Shown piece by piece: positions 41,718 to 51,776 of a stretch of DNA of 61,150 bases; the stretch's first letter is position 1; each line of letters begins with the position of its first letter. A program made the position numbers and the translations under genes. A model generated the notes under the pieces. The model saw only the letters and a program-made list of their open reading frames with translations, was not told the DNA's origin and searched no databases. The DNA comes from an uncultured Lachnospiraceae bacterium (GTDB lineage Bacteria; Bacillota; Clostridia; Lachnospirales; Lachnospiraceae): assembly GCA_947627245.1 (NCBI GenBank), contig CANQVH010000015.1, positions 1-61,150 of the forward strand, given 5' to 3'.

Positions 41718-42671
41718 ATGAGAGAGACAGATCAGAAAGAGACGGAGCACGACGTCCGTGACAGTGTCCGCAAAGTCGGCGTGGAGGGCAGAAATGGAGA
41801 ATCTGCCGCAGAAAAAAGTGTGCGGCCGGGCGTCCTTTATCTCTGTGCGACGCCGATCGGCAACCTCGAGGACATCACGTTCCGTGTTCTTCGCACGCTG
41901 AGAGAGGTGGATCTGATCGCGGCGGAGGATACGCGCAACAGCCGAAAGCTTCTGAATCATTTTGAGATCAGGACTCCGATGACGAGCTACCATGAGTACA
42001 ATAAGATCGAGAAAGCACGCGCGCTGATCGCGAAGCTGCAGGAGGGCAAAAGCATAGCTTTGATCACGGACGCCGGGACGCCCGGAATTTCCGATCCGGG
42101 GGAGGAGCTTGTCCGTATGTGCTGCGAGGCCGGGATCGAGGTGACGTCGCTGCCGGGGGCGTGCGCGTGCGTGACGGCGCTGACGCTGTCGGCGCTTCCG
42201 ACGAGGCGATTCTGCTTCGAAGCGTTCCTGCCGTCGGACAAAAAAGAACGCGGTCAGGTGCTCGAGGAGCTGAAAACAGAGACGCGCACGGTGATTATCT
42301 ACGAGGCCCCGCACCGGCTGCTGCGCACGCTCGGGGAGCTTCTGGAATCGCTCGGGGACCGGAAGGCTTCCGTCTGCCGGGAGCTCACGAAGAAGCATGA
42401 GACGGTGCGAAGGACGGCGCTGTCCGAGGCGCTTGCGTGGTATGAAGCGCACGAGCCGAAAGGAGAGTGCGTGATCGTGCTGGAGGGACGCAGCCGGGAA
42501 CAGATGCAGCAGGAAGAGCGGCAGGACTGGACCGAGATCGATATACGCGATCATGTAAAGCTCTACGAGAGCCGCGGGCTGGATCACAAGGAGGCCATGA
42601 AGCAGGCGGCGAAGGATCGGGGGATCCCGAAGCGGGACGTGTATGCGGCACTGCTACGAGACGAGCAGTAA
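41718..42671 (+). CDS. rsmI: 16S rRNA cytidine-1402 2'-O-methyltransferase
   Basis: A 317-residue tetrapyrrole-methylase-fold enzyme. The core starts at LYLCATPIGNLEDITFR. Next are EDTRNSRKLL, SYHEYN, ALITDAGTPGISDPG and the SLPGACACVTAL pocket. ATG 41718 is chosen for GAGGGAG eight bases before it; upstream in-frame starts have no site. The first 35 residues are charged and not conserved. Position after trmN6 matches Bacillus order. Confidence 0.93.
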   Translation: MRETDQKETEHDVRDSVRKVGVEGRNGESAAEKSVRPGVLYLCATPIGNLEDITFRVLRTLREVDLIAAEDTRNSRKLLNHFEIRTPMTSYHEYNKIEKARALIAKLQEGKSIALITDAGTPGISDPGEELVRMCCEAGIEVTSLPGACACVTALTLSALPTRRFCFEAFLPSDKKERGQVLEELKTETRTVIIYEAPHRLLRTLGELLESLGDRKASVCRELTKKHETVRRTALSEALAWYEAHEPKGECVIVLEGRSREQMQQEERQDWTEIDIRDHVKLYESRGLDHKEAMKQAAKDRGIPKRDVYAALLRDEQ

Positions 42672-42756
42672 TACTAGCCCTTTGGAGGGCTAACAGCAAA
42701 TCAGGACAGAATACAGAATAAGACAGTATATTATTAAGACAGAATGGAGAATGACT

Positions 42757-43548
42757 ATGCCTGCAATTTATGCACATGACCGGTTTGGCGCGGATGTAGC
42801 CGAGCGCCTGAATCCGGAGCTGAAAGACATTATCAGGAAATATCCCGCGCCGTATGCGGTTGGGCTGCAGGGCCCGGATTTGCTATTTTTCTATCGCCCG
42901 TGGGGGAAGAATCGCGTGAATCAATACGGAGTGCATCTTCACAGGATTTCCGCGCTGCCGTTTTTTGAGCGTGCGAGGAATGTGGTGAAGGAGCACGGGT
43001 GCGACAGCGGGGAGTATGCCTATCTGATGGGATTTATCTGCCATTATATTTTGGACAGCGAGTGCCATCCGTATGTGGAAGAGATGATTGAGAAGACCGG
43101 CGTGCAGCATCTGGAGATCGAGGAGGAATTCGAAAAGCTGCTCCTGCGTATGGACGGAAAGGATGCGGTAGCGTTTTCGGCGGCGACGCTGGTCCCGACG
43201 GATGAAAAGACGGCGGCGGCGATTGCTCCGTTCTATGAGAACATCACGCAGAAAACGATCCTTCAGTCGCTCAAGGATCTGAAGACGGTCAAGAAGCTGT
43301 TCTGCGCGCCGGGAGCGTTCAAGCAGGGACTGATCAACACGACGATGAAGGTCCTGCGCCATTATGACAAGATGAAAGGACTGATGTATCAGCGCGTGGA
43401 CAATCCCGCGTGCCGGGAGACGGACGAGGGGCTGATGAAGCGCTACGACGGCGCGATCGGCGTTGCGGCCGAGATGATCCGAAGCTTCGACGAGAGCCTG
43501 CGCACAGGGCAGGAGCTGAATCCGCGCTTCGACCGGACGTTCGAGTGA
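42757..43548 (+). CDS. Zinc-dependent phospholipase C-like protein
   Basis: A 263-residue, mostly helical, His-rich protein like the Zn-dependent phospholipase C/S1-P1 nuclease-type family in Firmicutes. HDRFG near the start, GPDLLFF, HLHRIS and GFICHYILDSECHPY supply metal-type His/Asp. There is no signal peptide, unlike secreted phospholipases, so it may act on an internal substrate. ATG 42757 is preferred over 42751 because GGAG stands seven bases before it. Confidence 0.75.
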   Translation: MPAIYAHDRFGADVAERLNPELKDIIRKYPAPYAVGLQGPDLLFFYRPWGKNRVNQYGVHLHRISALPFFERARNVVKEHGCDSGEYAYLMGFICHYILDSECHPYVEEMIEKTGVQHLEIEEEFEKLLLRMDGKDAVAFSAATLVPTDEKTAAAIAPFYENITQKTILQSLKDLKTVKKLFCAPGAFKQGLINTTMKVLRHYDKMKGLMYQRVDNPACRETDEGLMKRYDGAIGVAAEMIRSFDESLRTGQELNPRFDRTFE

Positions 43549-43649
43549 CGAGAGTTGCGGATTTGGGTCAGTCCGGCTGCATGCGGCAAAGCTTCCCGAA
43601 GGGCAGGAGGCACGTTTCGAACCGGAAATCGACAGGAGGAGAGAAGGAA

Positions 43650-44912
43650 ATGAACACGAAGCTTACGAAACTGGAGAAATACTGGATCCTTTACGATGTG
43701 GGTAATTCTGCGTTTACGTTGCTGATCGCAACGATTCTGCCGATTTATTTCAATTCCCTCGCGGGGAATGCGGGTATCTCCGAGGTAGACTATCTGGCGT
43801 ACTGGGGCTATGCCGCCTCCGTGGCGACGGTGATCGTGGCGGTCATCGGACCGGTTTTCGGTACGCTCGCAGATACGAAAAATTTTAAAAAGCCGGTTTT
43901 CACGGTCAGCATGATGGTGGGTGTGATCGGCTGCGCGGCGCTGTCCGTTCCGCGTTCGTGGGTAGTATTTCTGGCGATCTTCGTGATCGCGAAGGTCGGC
44001 TACAGCGCGAGTCTGGTTTTCTATGATTCCATGCTTACGGACGTCACGGAGCCGGAGCGCTTCGATATGGTGTCCTCGCACGGATATGCATGGGGTTATA
44101 TCGGAAGCTGTGTTCCGTTCGTCCTGTCGCTGGTCTTTGTGCTGATGAATGAGAAGATTGGTATCAGCATGGGTACGGCAATGACGATCGCGTTCTTTCT
44201 GAACGCAGGATGGTGGCTGCTTGTCAGCCTTCCGCTGTTGAAAAATTACCGACAGAAGAACTACATTGACATGCCGGATCATCCGGTGCGTGAAAGCTTC
44301 GGCCGTCTTGCGGCAACGCTTCGGGACATCCGCGGGCAGAAGCACATTTTCCTGTATCTTCTGGCTTTTTTCTGCTTCATCGACGGCGTTTATACTATCA
44401 TCGAGATGGCGACGGCCTACGGAAGTGCGCTTGGGCTGGATACGCAGGGGCTTCTGCTTGCACTGCTTGTGACGCAGATTGTAGCGTTCCCGTGCGCTCT
44501 GCTTTTTGCCCGGCTATCGAAGACCTGTCCCACCGACAGGCTGATCAAGGTTTGCATTCTGGCTTATCTGGGCATTGCGCTCTTTGCGATACAGCTCGAT
44601 AAGCAATGGGAATTTTGGCTGCTGGCCGTGCTGGTCGGGATGTTCCAAGGTGCGATCCAAGCGCTCTCGCGTTCTTATTTTGCGCGCATCATTCCGCCGG
44701 AGAAATCCGGAGAATATTTCGGTATCTACGACATCTGCGGCAAGGGCGCGTCTTTTGTCGGGACGACGCTGGTCGGGCTGATCGCTCAGCTTACCGGGCG
44801 CGCGAGCGCCGGTGTTTCTATCCTGTCGCTGCTGTTTCTTCTGGGTTACCTGATCTTTGGCAGGGCGGCGAAGCTGAATCGTATTCCTATGAATGATTCA
44901 GAATTCCGGTGA
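43650..44912 (+). CDS. UMF1/Atg22-like MFS transporter
   Basis: A 420-residue protein with about twelve membrane segments. YDVGNSAFTLLI, the family opening of UMF1-type carriers, is followed by GPVFGTLADT and the later GMFQGAIQALSRSYFARIIPPEKSGEYFG, also typical. Substrate unknown. ATG 43650 follows a rich AGGAGGAGAGAAGGA. The last 26 bases overlap the convergent kinase gene. Confidence 0.88.
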   Translation: MNTKLTKLEKYWILYDVGNSAFTLLIATILPIYFNSLAGNAGISEVDYLAYWGYAASVATVIVAVIGPVFGTLADTKNFKKPVFTVSMMVGVIGCAALSVPRSWVVFLAIFVIAKVGYSASLVFYDSMLTDVTEPERFDMVSSHGYAWGYIGSCVPFVLSLVFVLMNEKIGISMGTAMTIAFFLNAGWWLLVSLPLLKNYRQKNYIDMPDHPVRESFGRLAATLRDIRGQKHIFLYLLAFFCFIDGVYTIIEMATAYGSALGLDTQGLLLALLVTQIVAFPCALLFARLSKTCPTDRLIKVCILAYLGIALFAIQLDKQWEFWLLAVLVGMFQGAIQALSRSYFARIIPPEKSGEYFGIYDICGKGASFVGTTLVGLIAQLTGRASAGVSILSLLFLLGYLIFGRAAKLNRIPMNDSEFR

Positions 44913-47484
44913 GAACCTCCAGAAGCTTTTTCATGTCGATCGGCTTGGCAATGTGCGCGTTCATACCGCTCTCCAGCGCGAGCTTCCGGTCTTCGTCGAA
45001 CGCGTTGGCGGTCATTGCCACAATCGGGATGCCGGCCAGCTCGGGGTCTTCGAGCGTGCGGATCGCCTTTGTCGCTTCGTAGCCGTTCATTCGGGGCATC
45101 TGCACATCCATGAGGATGAGCGCGTAATAGCCGGGAGCGGAGTTCTTGATCTTCTCGACCGCTACCTCGCCATCCTCGGCGGTATCCACGATGAAGCCGC
45201 TTGCGGTGAGGAGTTCGTTGGCGATTTCGCGGTTCAGCTCATTGTCCTCGGTGAGCAGCAGACGGGTGCCGCGCAGTTGTTCGGCGATGTCCGGGATCGG
45301 ACGCTGCGGTTGTGCTGTCTGTTGTGCCGTGAGCGCGTCGCTTGTGGCGGCGACAAGAATGTCTCTGAGCTCGGAGAGGAAGATCGGTTTGTTGCAGAAA
45401 GCGGTCACGCCTGCCGCACGCGCCTCATCCTCGATCGAGGTCCAGTCGTATGCGGTAATGATGATGATCGGCGTGCTGTCGCCGATGACCGAGCGAATCT
45501 GGCGCACCACCTCAATACCGTTCAGATCGGGCAGCAGCCAGTCTATGATATAGGCGTGGTATTCGTCGCCCAGCTCATAAGCCTGCTTCGCGTGCAGCAC
45601 AGCCTCCCTGCCGTGCAGAACCCACTCGGGGCGCATTCCGATCTGCCGCAGCATCTTGGTGACGCTGTCGCAGGTCGCAAAGCTGTCGTCCGCGACGAGC
45701 GCGCGCAGTCCCTGCAGTTCTTTGACCACCTCTACACGCTTCGAATTGTCCTGAAGCCGGAAATCCAGATTGATGATGAATTCGCTGCCCTTGCCCTGTT
45801 CGGATTGAAGCTCGATCGTGCCGCCCATCGTGTCGACGATGTTCTTCGTGATAGCCATACCGAGTCCCGTGCCCTGAATGCCGCTGGCGGTCGTGTTGCG
45901 CTCCCGCTCAAACGGTTCGAAGATATGCTTTGTGAATTCCGGGCTCATACCGATGCCGGTGTCCTTGACGCGGATCTCATAGGAGCCGTAGCCCTTGGGC
46001 GCGCGCGGCTTCTGGCGAATCGTCAGCGCGACCGTGCCGCCCGCCGGGGTGAACTTGATCGCGTTTGAGAGAAGGTTCAAAAGCACCTGATTTACGTGCA
46101 GCTTGTCGCAATAGATATCCTCGTCCACGATGTCAATGGTGTCCATGAAGAAATTGAGCTGCTTGGATTGCATCTGTGTCTGAATGATATTGCGCATATC
46201 CCGAAAAATGTCGGAGATTGAGCATTCCTTCTCCTCAATGTTCAGCTTGCCGGATTCGATGCGGCTCATGTCCAGAATATCGTTGATCAGCGAGAGCAGA
46301 TGATTGCTCGAGGAGAGGATTTTCGTCAGATACTCCTGCGTGCGTTCTTTATTGTCCAGATTGGTCTGTGCAAGCGTTGTAAAGCCGATGATCGCGTTCA
46401 TCGGCGTGCGGATGTCGTGAGACATGTTCGAGAGGAACGTGCTCTTCGCGCGGTCGGCCGCTTCGGCTTTATGAAGCTTCTCGGCGAGCACCGCGTGCTC
46501 GACGGCCTGATTCATGACCTGCTTTGCGTTATGCCGTACCCACAGGTAATACAGGATGATTGTGAGCGCCATCAGAAGTCCGAGAATGATGCAGACACGC
46601 TGCACCGCGAAGACGCTGGCGAAAGCCTCCTTCTCCGGCACGTCGACCGCGACCGACCAGTCGTTGATCCCGATGGGGGCGTAGTACATGTACTCCCAGC
46701 CGCCGGTGTTCGGCGTGCGGTAGACGACGTAGCCGGATTTCAATTTGACCAAGTCGTCCAAGTATTCTTCCCAAGTCTTGTCGCCCTTGGTCTTCCAGGT
46801 GGATTGGGAAGCGGAGAAGTCGGCGATGTTTCCGAGTGTGTCGTGCCGGGTATCCACGAGGAAATCCCCGGAATTCGTGTCGATGATGTAGATAAAGGCG
46901 CTCGCGTTGTAGATGTTATCGATATTGAGCGTGTCGGGCAGACTTTCCAGATCGGTGACGCCATAGAGCAGGGCGGCGGTCTCCCCATCTTGGATGATCG
47001 GCACGAAATGCCGCAGGATCGGCTTGCCGGTATTGAGCTCGTATGTACGGTTCGAGATATGTTCTCCGAGCGGGGCCTCCTGTGCAAAAGTAAAATTACC
47101 TTTCTCCGAGGCCTCAGTGATCGTGCCGTCCGCGGAGAGAATGCGGTCGTCCGGCAGCAGGACCCTCACGTTCATCGTGTCGAGCATGGGATTTATGCTT
47201 TCCATGATCGCCAGCGTGGCGTCGATGTCGAAATTGTCCGCCTGCGAGATGATGCTGGCCGTGGCGTTCAGGAGACGGCTGTCGCGCTCAAGCTTGGCTG
47301 TGATCTCCTCGATCGCGGTGTTAGCGCCCTCCTCCAGACGGCTTATAGAGCGCTGTCGGAGTCCGTCGTTGATCCGGTAATATGCAAAGAGCAGGAGCAC
47401 TACAATGACGGCGATCACGATCCCCGTGGCTGTCAGGCTCCTGTCCTTTTTAACAGCGGTTTCCCGCGTCCTTTTGTCAGTCAT
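44887..47484 (-). CDS. Hybrid sensor histidine kinase with two receiver domains
   Basis: An 865-residue membrane kinase. Two membrane segments (about 17-36 and 300-322) enclose a double-Cache-type sensor (YYAPIGINDWSVAVDVP). Then come HisKA with FLSNMSHDIRTPMNAI (phospho-His), HATPase with LLNLLSNAIKF, DTGIGMS and GTGLGMAI, receiver 1 (IIDWLLPDLNG) and receiver 2 (ILMDVQMPRMNG). There is no HPt domain at the end, so the phosphate may go to a separate HPt protein or stay within. No partner gene is adjacent; signal and targets unknown. Confidence 0.9.
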   Translation of the reverse strand: MTDKRTRETAVKKDRSLTATGIVIAVIVVLLLFAYYRINDGLRQRSISRLEEGANTAIEEITAKLERDSRLLNATASIISQADNFDIDATLAIMESINPMLDTMNVRVLLPDDRILSADGTITEASEKGNFTFAQEAPLGEHISNRTYELNTGKPILRHFVPIIQDGETAALLYGVTDLESLPDTLNIDNIYNASAFIYIIDTNSGDFLVDTRHDTLGNIADFSASQSTWKTKGDKTWEEYLDDLVKLKSGYVVYRTPNTGGWEYMYYAPIGINDWSVAVDVPEKEAFASVFAVQRVCIILGLLMALTIILYYLWVRHNAKQVMNQAVEHAVLAEKLHKAEAADRAKSTFLSNMSHDIRTPMNAIIGFTTLAQTNLDNKERTQEYLTKILSSSNHLLSLINDILDMSRIESGKLNIEEKECSISDIFRDMRNIIQTQMQSKQLNFFMDTIDIVDEDIYCDKLHVNQVLLNLLSNAIKFTPAGGTVALTIRQKPRAPKGYGSYEIRVKDTGIGMSPEFTKHIFEPFERERNTTASGIQGTGLGMAITKNIVDTMGGTIELQSEQGKGSEFIINLDFRLQDNSKRVEVVKELQGLRALVADDSFATCDSVTKMLRQIGMRPEWVLHGREAVLHAKQAYELGDEYHAYIIDWLLPDLNGIEVVRQIRSVIGDSTPIIIITAYDWTSIEDEARAAGVTAFCNKPIFLSELRDILVAATSDALTAQQTAQPQRPIPDIAEQLRGTRLLLTEDNELNREIANELLTASGFIVDTAEDGEVAVEKIKNSAPGYYALILMDVQMPRMNGYEATKAIRTLEDPELAGIPIVAMTANAFDEDRKLALESGMNAHIAKPIDMKKLLEVLTGILNHS

Positions 47485-47568
47485 ATCGATTCCCCCTCCG
47501 GACGGCCGGTTGCATTCGAAAATTCATTTGCGCGACGTTTTCTTCCCAGTGAAAGCTGTTTTCTAATA

Positions 47569-47597
47569 ATTATAGCAAATGCTTTTCGGAATGTCCA
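47569..47597 (-). promoter_or_regulatory. Candidate promoter of the hybrid kinase
   Basis: Minus strand: TGGACA (47592-47597), a 17-base spacer, TATAAT (47569-47574). Confidence 0.6.
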
Positions 47598-47601
47598 GCA
47601 A

Positions 47602-47641
47602 AAGCCCGAAGCAGTCTGCTTTTATACAGATGCCCGGGCTT
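47602..47641 (-). terminator. Possible terminator of the MATE gene
   Basis: Seven-base stem (AAGCCCG at 47602-47608 with CGGGCTT at 47635-47641) that includes the end of the coding region; followed on the minus strand by TTTTGC. The long loop makes it uncertain. Confidence 0.35.
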
Positions 47642-48989
47642 CGTTTGCCGTGGCGGGTTCGAGATGCGCCAGTTTTTTTGTATAGTGCAGATAAGCCGGT
47701 ATCAGGAATAGATCGGCGGCGATCCATGCCATCGGATTTGCCATACAGACCGCGGCGAAACCGAATGCCGGTACGAAGATAAGTCCTACGAGCGCTCTTC
47801 CGATGAGCTCCATTGCTCCGGAGAGAATAGCCATCTGACTGTATCCGATCCCCTGGATGCAGTAGCGATAGATGTTTACGCCGGCGAGCGGGATGTAGAA
47901 GAGCGAATTGGTGATCAGGAACCTGCGGACAAGCGCGATCAGCTCCGTGTTGGAGCGGTCGACGAAAAGCGAGGCCAGCAGGTGTCCGGCAAAGATGTAG
48001 AGCAGGAGTGCGAACACGGCCCACACGCTGCCGAGCAGCATGCAGGCGCCTACGCCCTGTCGTACACGCGAGGTCTTGCCCGCGCCGATATTCTGTCCGC
48101 TGTAGGTGGCGATCGTGGTGCCGAGAGCGTCAAAGACACAACAGAACATCATGCTTGTCTTGCCGCCCGTCGCGACGGCGGCTACGTACAGCGTGCCGAG
48201 CGAGTTCACGGCCGTCTGGAGAATGAGTCCTCCGATCGCGGTGATAGAGTACTGAAGTCCCATGGGAATTCCCATTGTGCAGAGCTTCTTTATATACCAG
48301 CGGTTCGCCCGCAGATGTTCTTTTCGCGGATGGAGGATGGGAAATTTTTTCTTTATGTACCACAGACACAAAAGCCCGGATACGCCCTGCGCCAGCACCG
48401 TAGCCGCGGCGGCTCCCATCACGTCCATGCGGAAAACCGTGATAAAGAAGATGTCCAGCACAATGTTCAGCAGAGAAGCGATGCCGAGAAAGATCACCGG
48501 AGTCTTGCTGTCGCCGATCGAGCGGATCATGCAGGCAAGCATGTTGTAGAGGTAGGTCACGGGAATTCCCCAGAAGATCACGACAATGTAGGAATAGGCG
48601 CGATCCAGAATATCTTCCGGGGTGTTCATCAGGCGCAGGATCTGTTTGCAGAAGACGCCCGTGACGACCGACAGCACTGCCGAGAACACGGCGCACAGCC
48701 ACAGACTGTTCCCGATGTAGGTCTTCAGGTCGTTTTCGTTTTTTGCTCCGAAAGCCTGCGCCATCGGGATCGCGAAGCCTGCGCACACGCCGCTGCAAAA
48801 TCCGATCACCATGAAATTCAGCGAGCCGGTGGAGCCGACGGCCGCCAGCGCCTCCGGACCGAGTATCCTGCCGACAATCAGCGTATCTACCAAACTGTAA
48901 AATTGCTGGAACAGCATAGCCAAAAGAACAGGCAGCGCGAAACGGACGATCACGCCCATCGGACGGCCTGTTGTGAGGTCCTTTGTCAT
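47622..48989 (-). CDS. MATE-family efflux transporter
   Basis: A 455-residue carrier with about twelve membrane segments in two similar halves. It starts TTGRPMGVIVRFALPVLLAM and has LVDTLIVGRILGPEALAAVG and YLYNMLACMIRSIGDSKTP, typical of the Firmicute MATE branch. Drug or metabolite export is likely; substrate unknown. Confidence 0.9.
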   Translation of the reverse strand: MTKDLTTGRPMGVIVRFALPVLLAMLFQQFYSLVDTLIVGRILGPEALAAVGSTGSLNFMVIGFCSGVCAGFAIPMAQAFGAKNENDLKTYIGNSLWLCAVFSAVLSVVTGVFCKQILRLMNTPEDILDRAYSYIVVIFWGIPVTYLYNMLACMIRSIGDSKTPVIFLGIASLLNIVLDIFFITVFRMDVMGAAAATVLAQGVSGLLCLWYIKKKFPILHPRKEHLRANRWYIKKLCTMGIPMGLQYSITAIGGLILQTAVNSLGTLYVAAVATGGKTSMMFCCVFDALGTTIATYSGQNIGAGKTSRVRQGVGACMLLGSVWAVFALLLYIFAGHLLASLFVDRSNTELIALVRRFLITNSLFYIPLAGVNIYRYCIQGIGYSQMAILSGAMELIGRALVGLIFVPAFGFAAVCMANPMAWIAADLFLIPAYLHYTKKLAHLEPATANEARASV

Positions 48990-49013
48990 ACGGACATTTC
49001 CCCTTTCGACAAC

Positions 49014-49041
49014 AGTATACTCAAAAATTAAGAGAGGTCAA
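49014..49041 (-). promoter_or_regulatory. Promoter of the MATE gene
   Basis: Minus strand: TTGACC (49036-49041), a 16-base spacer, TATACT (49014-49019), close to the start at 48989. Confidence 0.65.
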
Positions 49042-49084
49042 GTATTCTTTTATTCAAATTTTTTCACCTTTTTCAGAATACTTA

Positions 49085-49113
49085 TTTACATAGAATGATA
49101 AATTTGATAAAAT
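49085..49113 (+). promoter_or_regulatory. Promoter of the secreted Fn3-like gene
   Basis: TTTACA (49085-49090), a 17-base spacer, TAAAAT (49108-49113). A small CCGCC/GGCGG hairpin (near 49146-49160) lies in the leader before the ribosome site. Confidence 0.55.
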
Positions 49114-49182
49114 AAAATTTATAAGCGATTTGAAACCGATTTACCACCGCCAAAGGGCGGAAATGAAAGGAGAGGGAAGAAA

Positions 49183-49848
49183 ATGAAGCATCTGAAAAAG
49201 TTTCTGTTCACCGCGCTGACCGTGTTTGCGGTTTTTATGATTGGAATGCAGGAAATTCATACTGAAGCAGCTCTGCCAGCGGTACCAAATGACAGTTTTA
49301 ATGCCTCATATAGTACATATTCAAAACAGGTTACTGTTGAAGTTGGAGAAGGGTATGACAAGTATGAGGTAGAGTTGTATAATTCAAATATGAAGCTTGC
49401 CACAAGGGATGAGTGTTATTCTTATGCGTTCTTCAAGGTACGCCTGAACAAGTTGTACTATTATCGTGTTCGCGGACTTAATTATGAGAGAGAGACCGGA
49501 TCTTATGTTCCTGCGACTGAGTGGTCTGCTTATAAAGCAATCTGGACACCGAACAAAAATGCAGTTAGCGTGAAATTGGCTAGCAAAACAAGTAAGAATG
49601 TTCTCATCAAGGTTCCGAAGGTTGCTGGAATCAAAAATTATACGCTCTATATGTCGTCGAAGAGGGACTCCGGATACAAGAAGGTCGGCGTGATTAAGCC
49701 GGGAAAGACCAAGGTAGTGTCTAAACTTAAAGGAAAAACATTTGCATATTATACGAACTATTATTACAAGTTGGTTCCGAAAGTTAAAAAAGCCGTGTCG
49801 ACGTCTCCGGTTATCGGATATTTCTACATCAGCAAAACCTATCGCTGA
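49183..49848 (+). CDS. Secreted protein with Fn3-like domains
   Basis: A 221-residue exported protein with signal peptide (about 1-30). Two beta-sandwich units follow, of fibronectin-III type by eye: a first with YDKYEVELYNSNMKLA and YYYRVRGLNYE, and a second with VAGIKNYTLYMSSKRDSGYKKVG and YYYKLVPKVKK. There is no anchor. Very rich in Tyr and Lys. A/T-richer codons than its neighbours hint at separate history or high expression. AAAGGAGAGGG precedes the ATG. Function unknown. Confidence 0.7.
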   Translation: MKHLKKFLFTALTVFAVFMIGMQEIHTEAALPAVPNDSFNASYSTYSKQVTVEVGEGYDKYEVELYNSNMKLATRDECYSYAFFKVRLNKLYYYRVRGLNYERETGSYVPATEWSAYKAIWTPNKNAVSVKLASKTSKNVLIKVPKVAGIKNYTLYMSSKRDSGYKKVGVIKPGKTKVVSKLKGKTFAYYTNYYYKLVPKVKKAVSTSPVIGYFYISKTYR

Positions 49849-49880
49849 TCTTAGGAAATACGAGAAAGAAAGTATAAAAA

Positions 49881-49934
49881 AGGGCCTGTCGCCAAACAGA
49901 ACACGAAAGTGAACTGTTGGCGCAGGTCCTTTTG
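49881..49934. terminator. Bidirectional terminator
   Basis: Long imperfect stem (from AGGGCCTGTCGCC at 49881 to GGCGCAGGTCCT at 49919-49930) with TTTT after it and A-runs before it. It lies between the convergent Fn3-like and GGDEF-EAL genes. Confidence 0.75.
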
Positions 49935-49943
49935 AAATTGCGG

Positions 49944-51614
49944 TCAGATATGTACGAACTGCTCTAAAAACTGCGCTTTCGGACAAGGTCGCCCGAGGAA
50001 AAATCCCTGCAGATATTCCGGCGGGAGCTGACAGAGCTTTTCGAGCTCGGCAGCGGTCTCCACACCCTCTACGCATACCTTCAGATTCAGCTCGTGGATC
50101 ATCTTGCTGAACAGGGAGAGAATCTCGAATTCGAACTCGTCCGTCGCGGCCTTCGCGGCGAAGGAGCGGTCGATCTTCACAATGTCCGGCTGCAGATCCG
50201 TGAAATAATGGAAGTTCGAATAGCCTGTCCCGAAATCGTCAAGGGCGAGCGTGATGCCTGCCTCCTTCAGATGCGACCAGAGCGTCGTGAAACGGGTGTC
50301 CGTCTCGAGAAGTCCGCTTTCGGTCAGCTCGATCGTGACGTATTTGGGATCGATTCCGTATTGGTCGATCGCGGCCAGTATCTCACGTCCGATCGAACTT
50401 CTTAAAATCTGGACGTGGGAGATATTGATGCTGATCTTGAAATCCGGCACGTATTTCTGGACGTCGCGGCACATATTCAGAGCCTCGTGCATGATCCAGC
50501 GCCCTGCCGGGACGATCAGGGAGGTCTCCTCCAGAATCGGGATAAACTCGCCCGGCGATACCATGCCGAACTCCTCACAGTGGAAACGCATCAGCGCTTC
50601 GGCGCCGATCAGACGGTGGTCGTCGGCGGAGAAGAGCGGCTGATAATACGCCTCAAATCCTTCAAAGTGATTGTTGATCGCCTGACGGAGATGGAGATTC
50701 AGATTCCTGCGGCGCAGGAACTTTCCGTAGTCCTCCGGAACATACAGATAACAGGTGTTCTTTCCGAGTCGCTTGGCTTCGTTCAAAGCGAATTCCGTGA
50801 ACTTCATCACCTGAGAATAGGAAGCATCCTTGACGTCTCTGCAGTCCAGCATACCGCCGGAGATCGTGAACATTACTTCGTAGTTCTTTTCCATGATGAA
50901 ATCGCGGATCTTGTCGCGTACATGCCGGTAGAGATCCTTGCCGAGCGAGGTCTTTCTGCCTTCAAAATCGAGAATCAGGAACTCGTCGCCCACGACACGA
51001 TACAGGTTCTCGCCGGGAAGCAGACACTCGGAGATAAATTCCGACGTCTTCTGCAGGATCAGGTCGCCGTATTCGATACCCAGACGGGCGTTGACCCCCT
51101 TCAGGCCGTCCAGCCCGATGCGGAGCACAAAGCCGTCGGGGAAAGAACCCTCGTACTGACTCAGGAAGAGCTTCAGGCTGGAAGCGCCCAGAAGTCCGCT
51201 CCGGTTGTCCGCTTTCTGATCCTTGCCGATCTCGTTGATACAGCCTGCCATATACAAAGGCTTTCCAGCTTCGTCCCGCACGACTGTCCCCCTGCAGTTG
51301 ATCCAGACCGGCTTATCCTCCGCAGAGAGCAGCCGATAGGTCAGATTGTGGGTGCAGCGGTCTGTCGTCAGGATTCCGTTCAGGTCTTCGCGCAGCTTGG
51401 GGAAATCCTCAGGATAGACGATCCTCTGCAGATTCTCGGCAACATTATGAAACGCACACTCGGATAACTGAAAACGCTCCGTGGCATGCGGCGAGATATA
51501 ATAGTAATCCTGCCCGAAGTCATACACATAGAGATAGTCGTCCGCGGCAGGGCTCAAGAGCTCGATCACCTTGCGAACCGTGCTTGCCGAAATCTCATGA
51601 AATCCAGAACTCAT
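49944..51614 (-). CDS. GGDEF-EAL protein, probable c-di-GMP phosphodiesterase
   Basis: A 556-residue soluble protein: a PAS-like sensor (about 1-130), a GGDEF domain (about 140-300) and an EAL domain (about 310-556). The GGDEF signature reads VVGDEF, so cyclase activity is doubtful. The EAL domain keeps GAEALMRF, SINISHVQ, TIELTESG, DDFGTGYSN, VKIDRSF, VCVEGVET and LQGFFLGRP, so c-di-GMP breakdown is likely. It stands alone and is transcribed toward the terminator. Confidence 0.88.
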   Translation of the reverse strand: MSSGFHEISASTVRKVIELLSPAADDYLYVYDFGQDYYYISPHATERFQLSECAFHNVAENLQRIVYPEDFPKLREDLNGILTTDRCTHNLTYRLLSAEDKPVWINCRGTVVRDEAGKPLYMAGCINEIGKDQKADNRSGLLGASSLKLFLSQYEGSFPDGFVLRIGLDGLKGVNARLGIEYGDLILQKTSEFISECLLPGENLYRVVGDEFLILDFEGRKTSLGKDLYRHVRDKIRDFIMEKNYEVMFTISGGMLDCRDVKDASYSQVMKFTEFALNEAKRLGKNTCYLYVPEDYGKFLRRRNLNLHLRQAINNHFEGFEAYYQPLFSADDHRLIGAEALMRFHCEEFGMVSPGEFIPILEETSLIVPAGRWIMHEALNMCRDVQKYVPDFKISINISHVQILRSSIGREILAAIDQYGIDPKYVTIELTESGLLETDTRFTTLWSHLKEAGITLALDDFGTGYSNFHYFTDLQPDIVKIDRSFAAKAATDEFEFEILSLFSKMIHELNLKVCVEGVETAAELEKLCQLPPEYLQGFFLGRPCPKAQFLEQFVHI

Positions 51615-51776
51615 CCCGTAACACTTCCTATCTTGCGCTAATACAAAGTTGACTCTATATCCAATGAAATATTTTATAACAATTTACAAATTTTTGCAAT
51701 CATAAAAGTTGATATTGTTCTATATTATTAACAGAATTTGTGAACATTGCAACAAAATTATTCGGCAAGATTTTAT

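Noticed and set aside
42675..42692. Hairpin TAGCCCT/AGGGCTA after rsmI as terminator
   Set aside because: The stem is only seven bases and no T-run follows; reading into the next gene is likely.
46300..47685. Plus-strand open frame opposite the hybrid histidine kinase
   Set aside because: The kinase has complete HisKA and HATPase motifs on the minus strand; the plus frame is a shadow in GC-rich codons.
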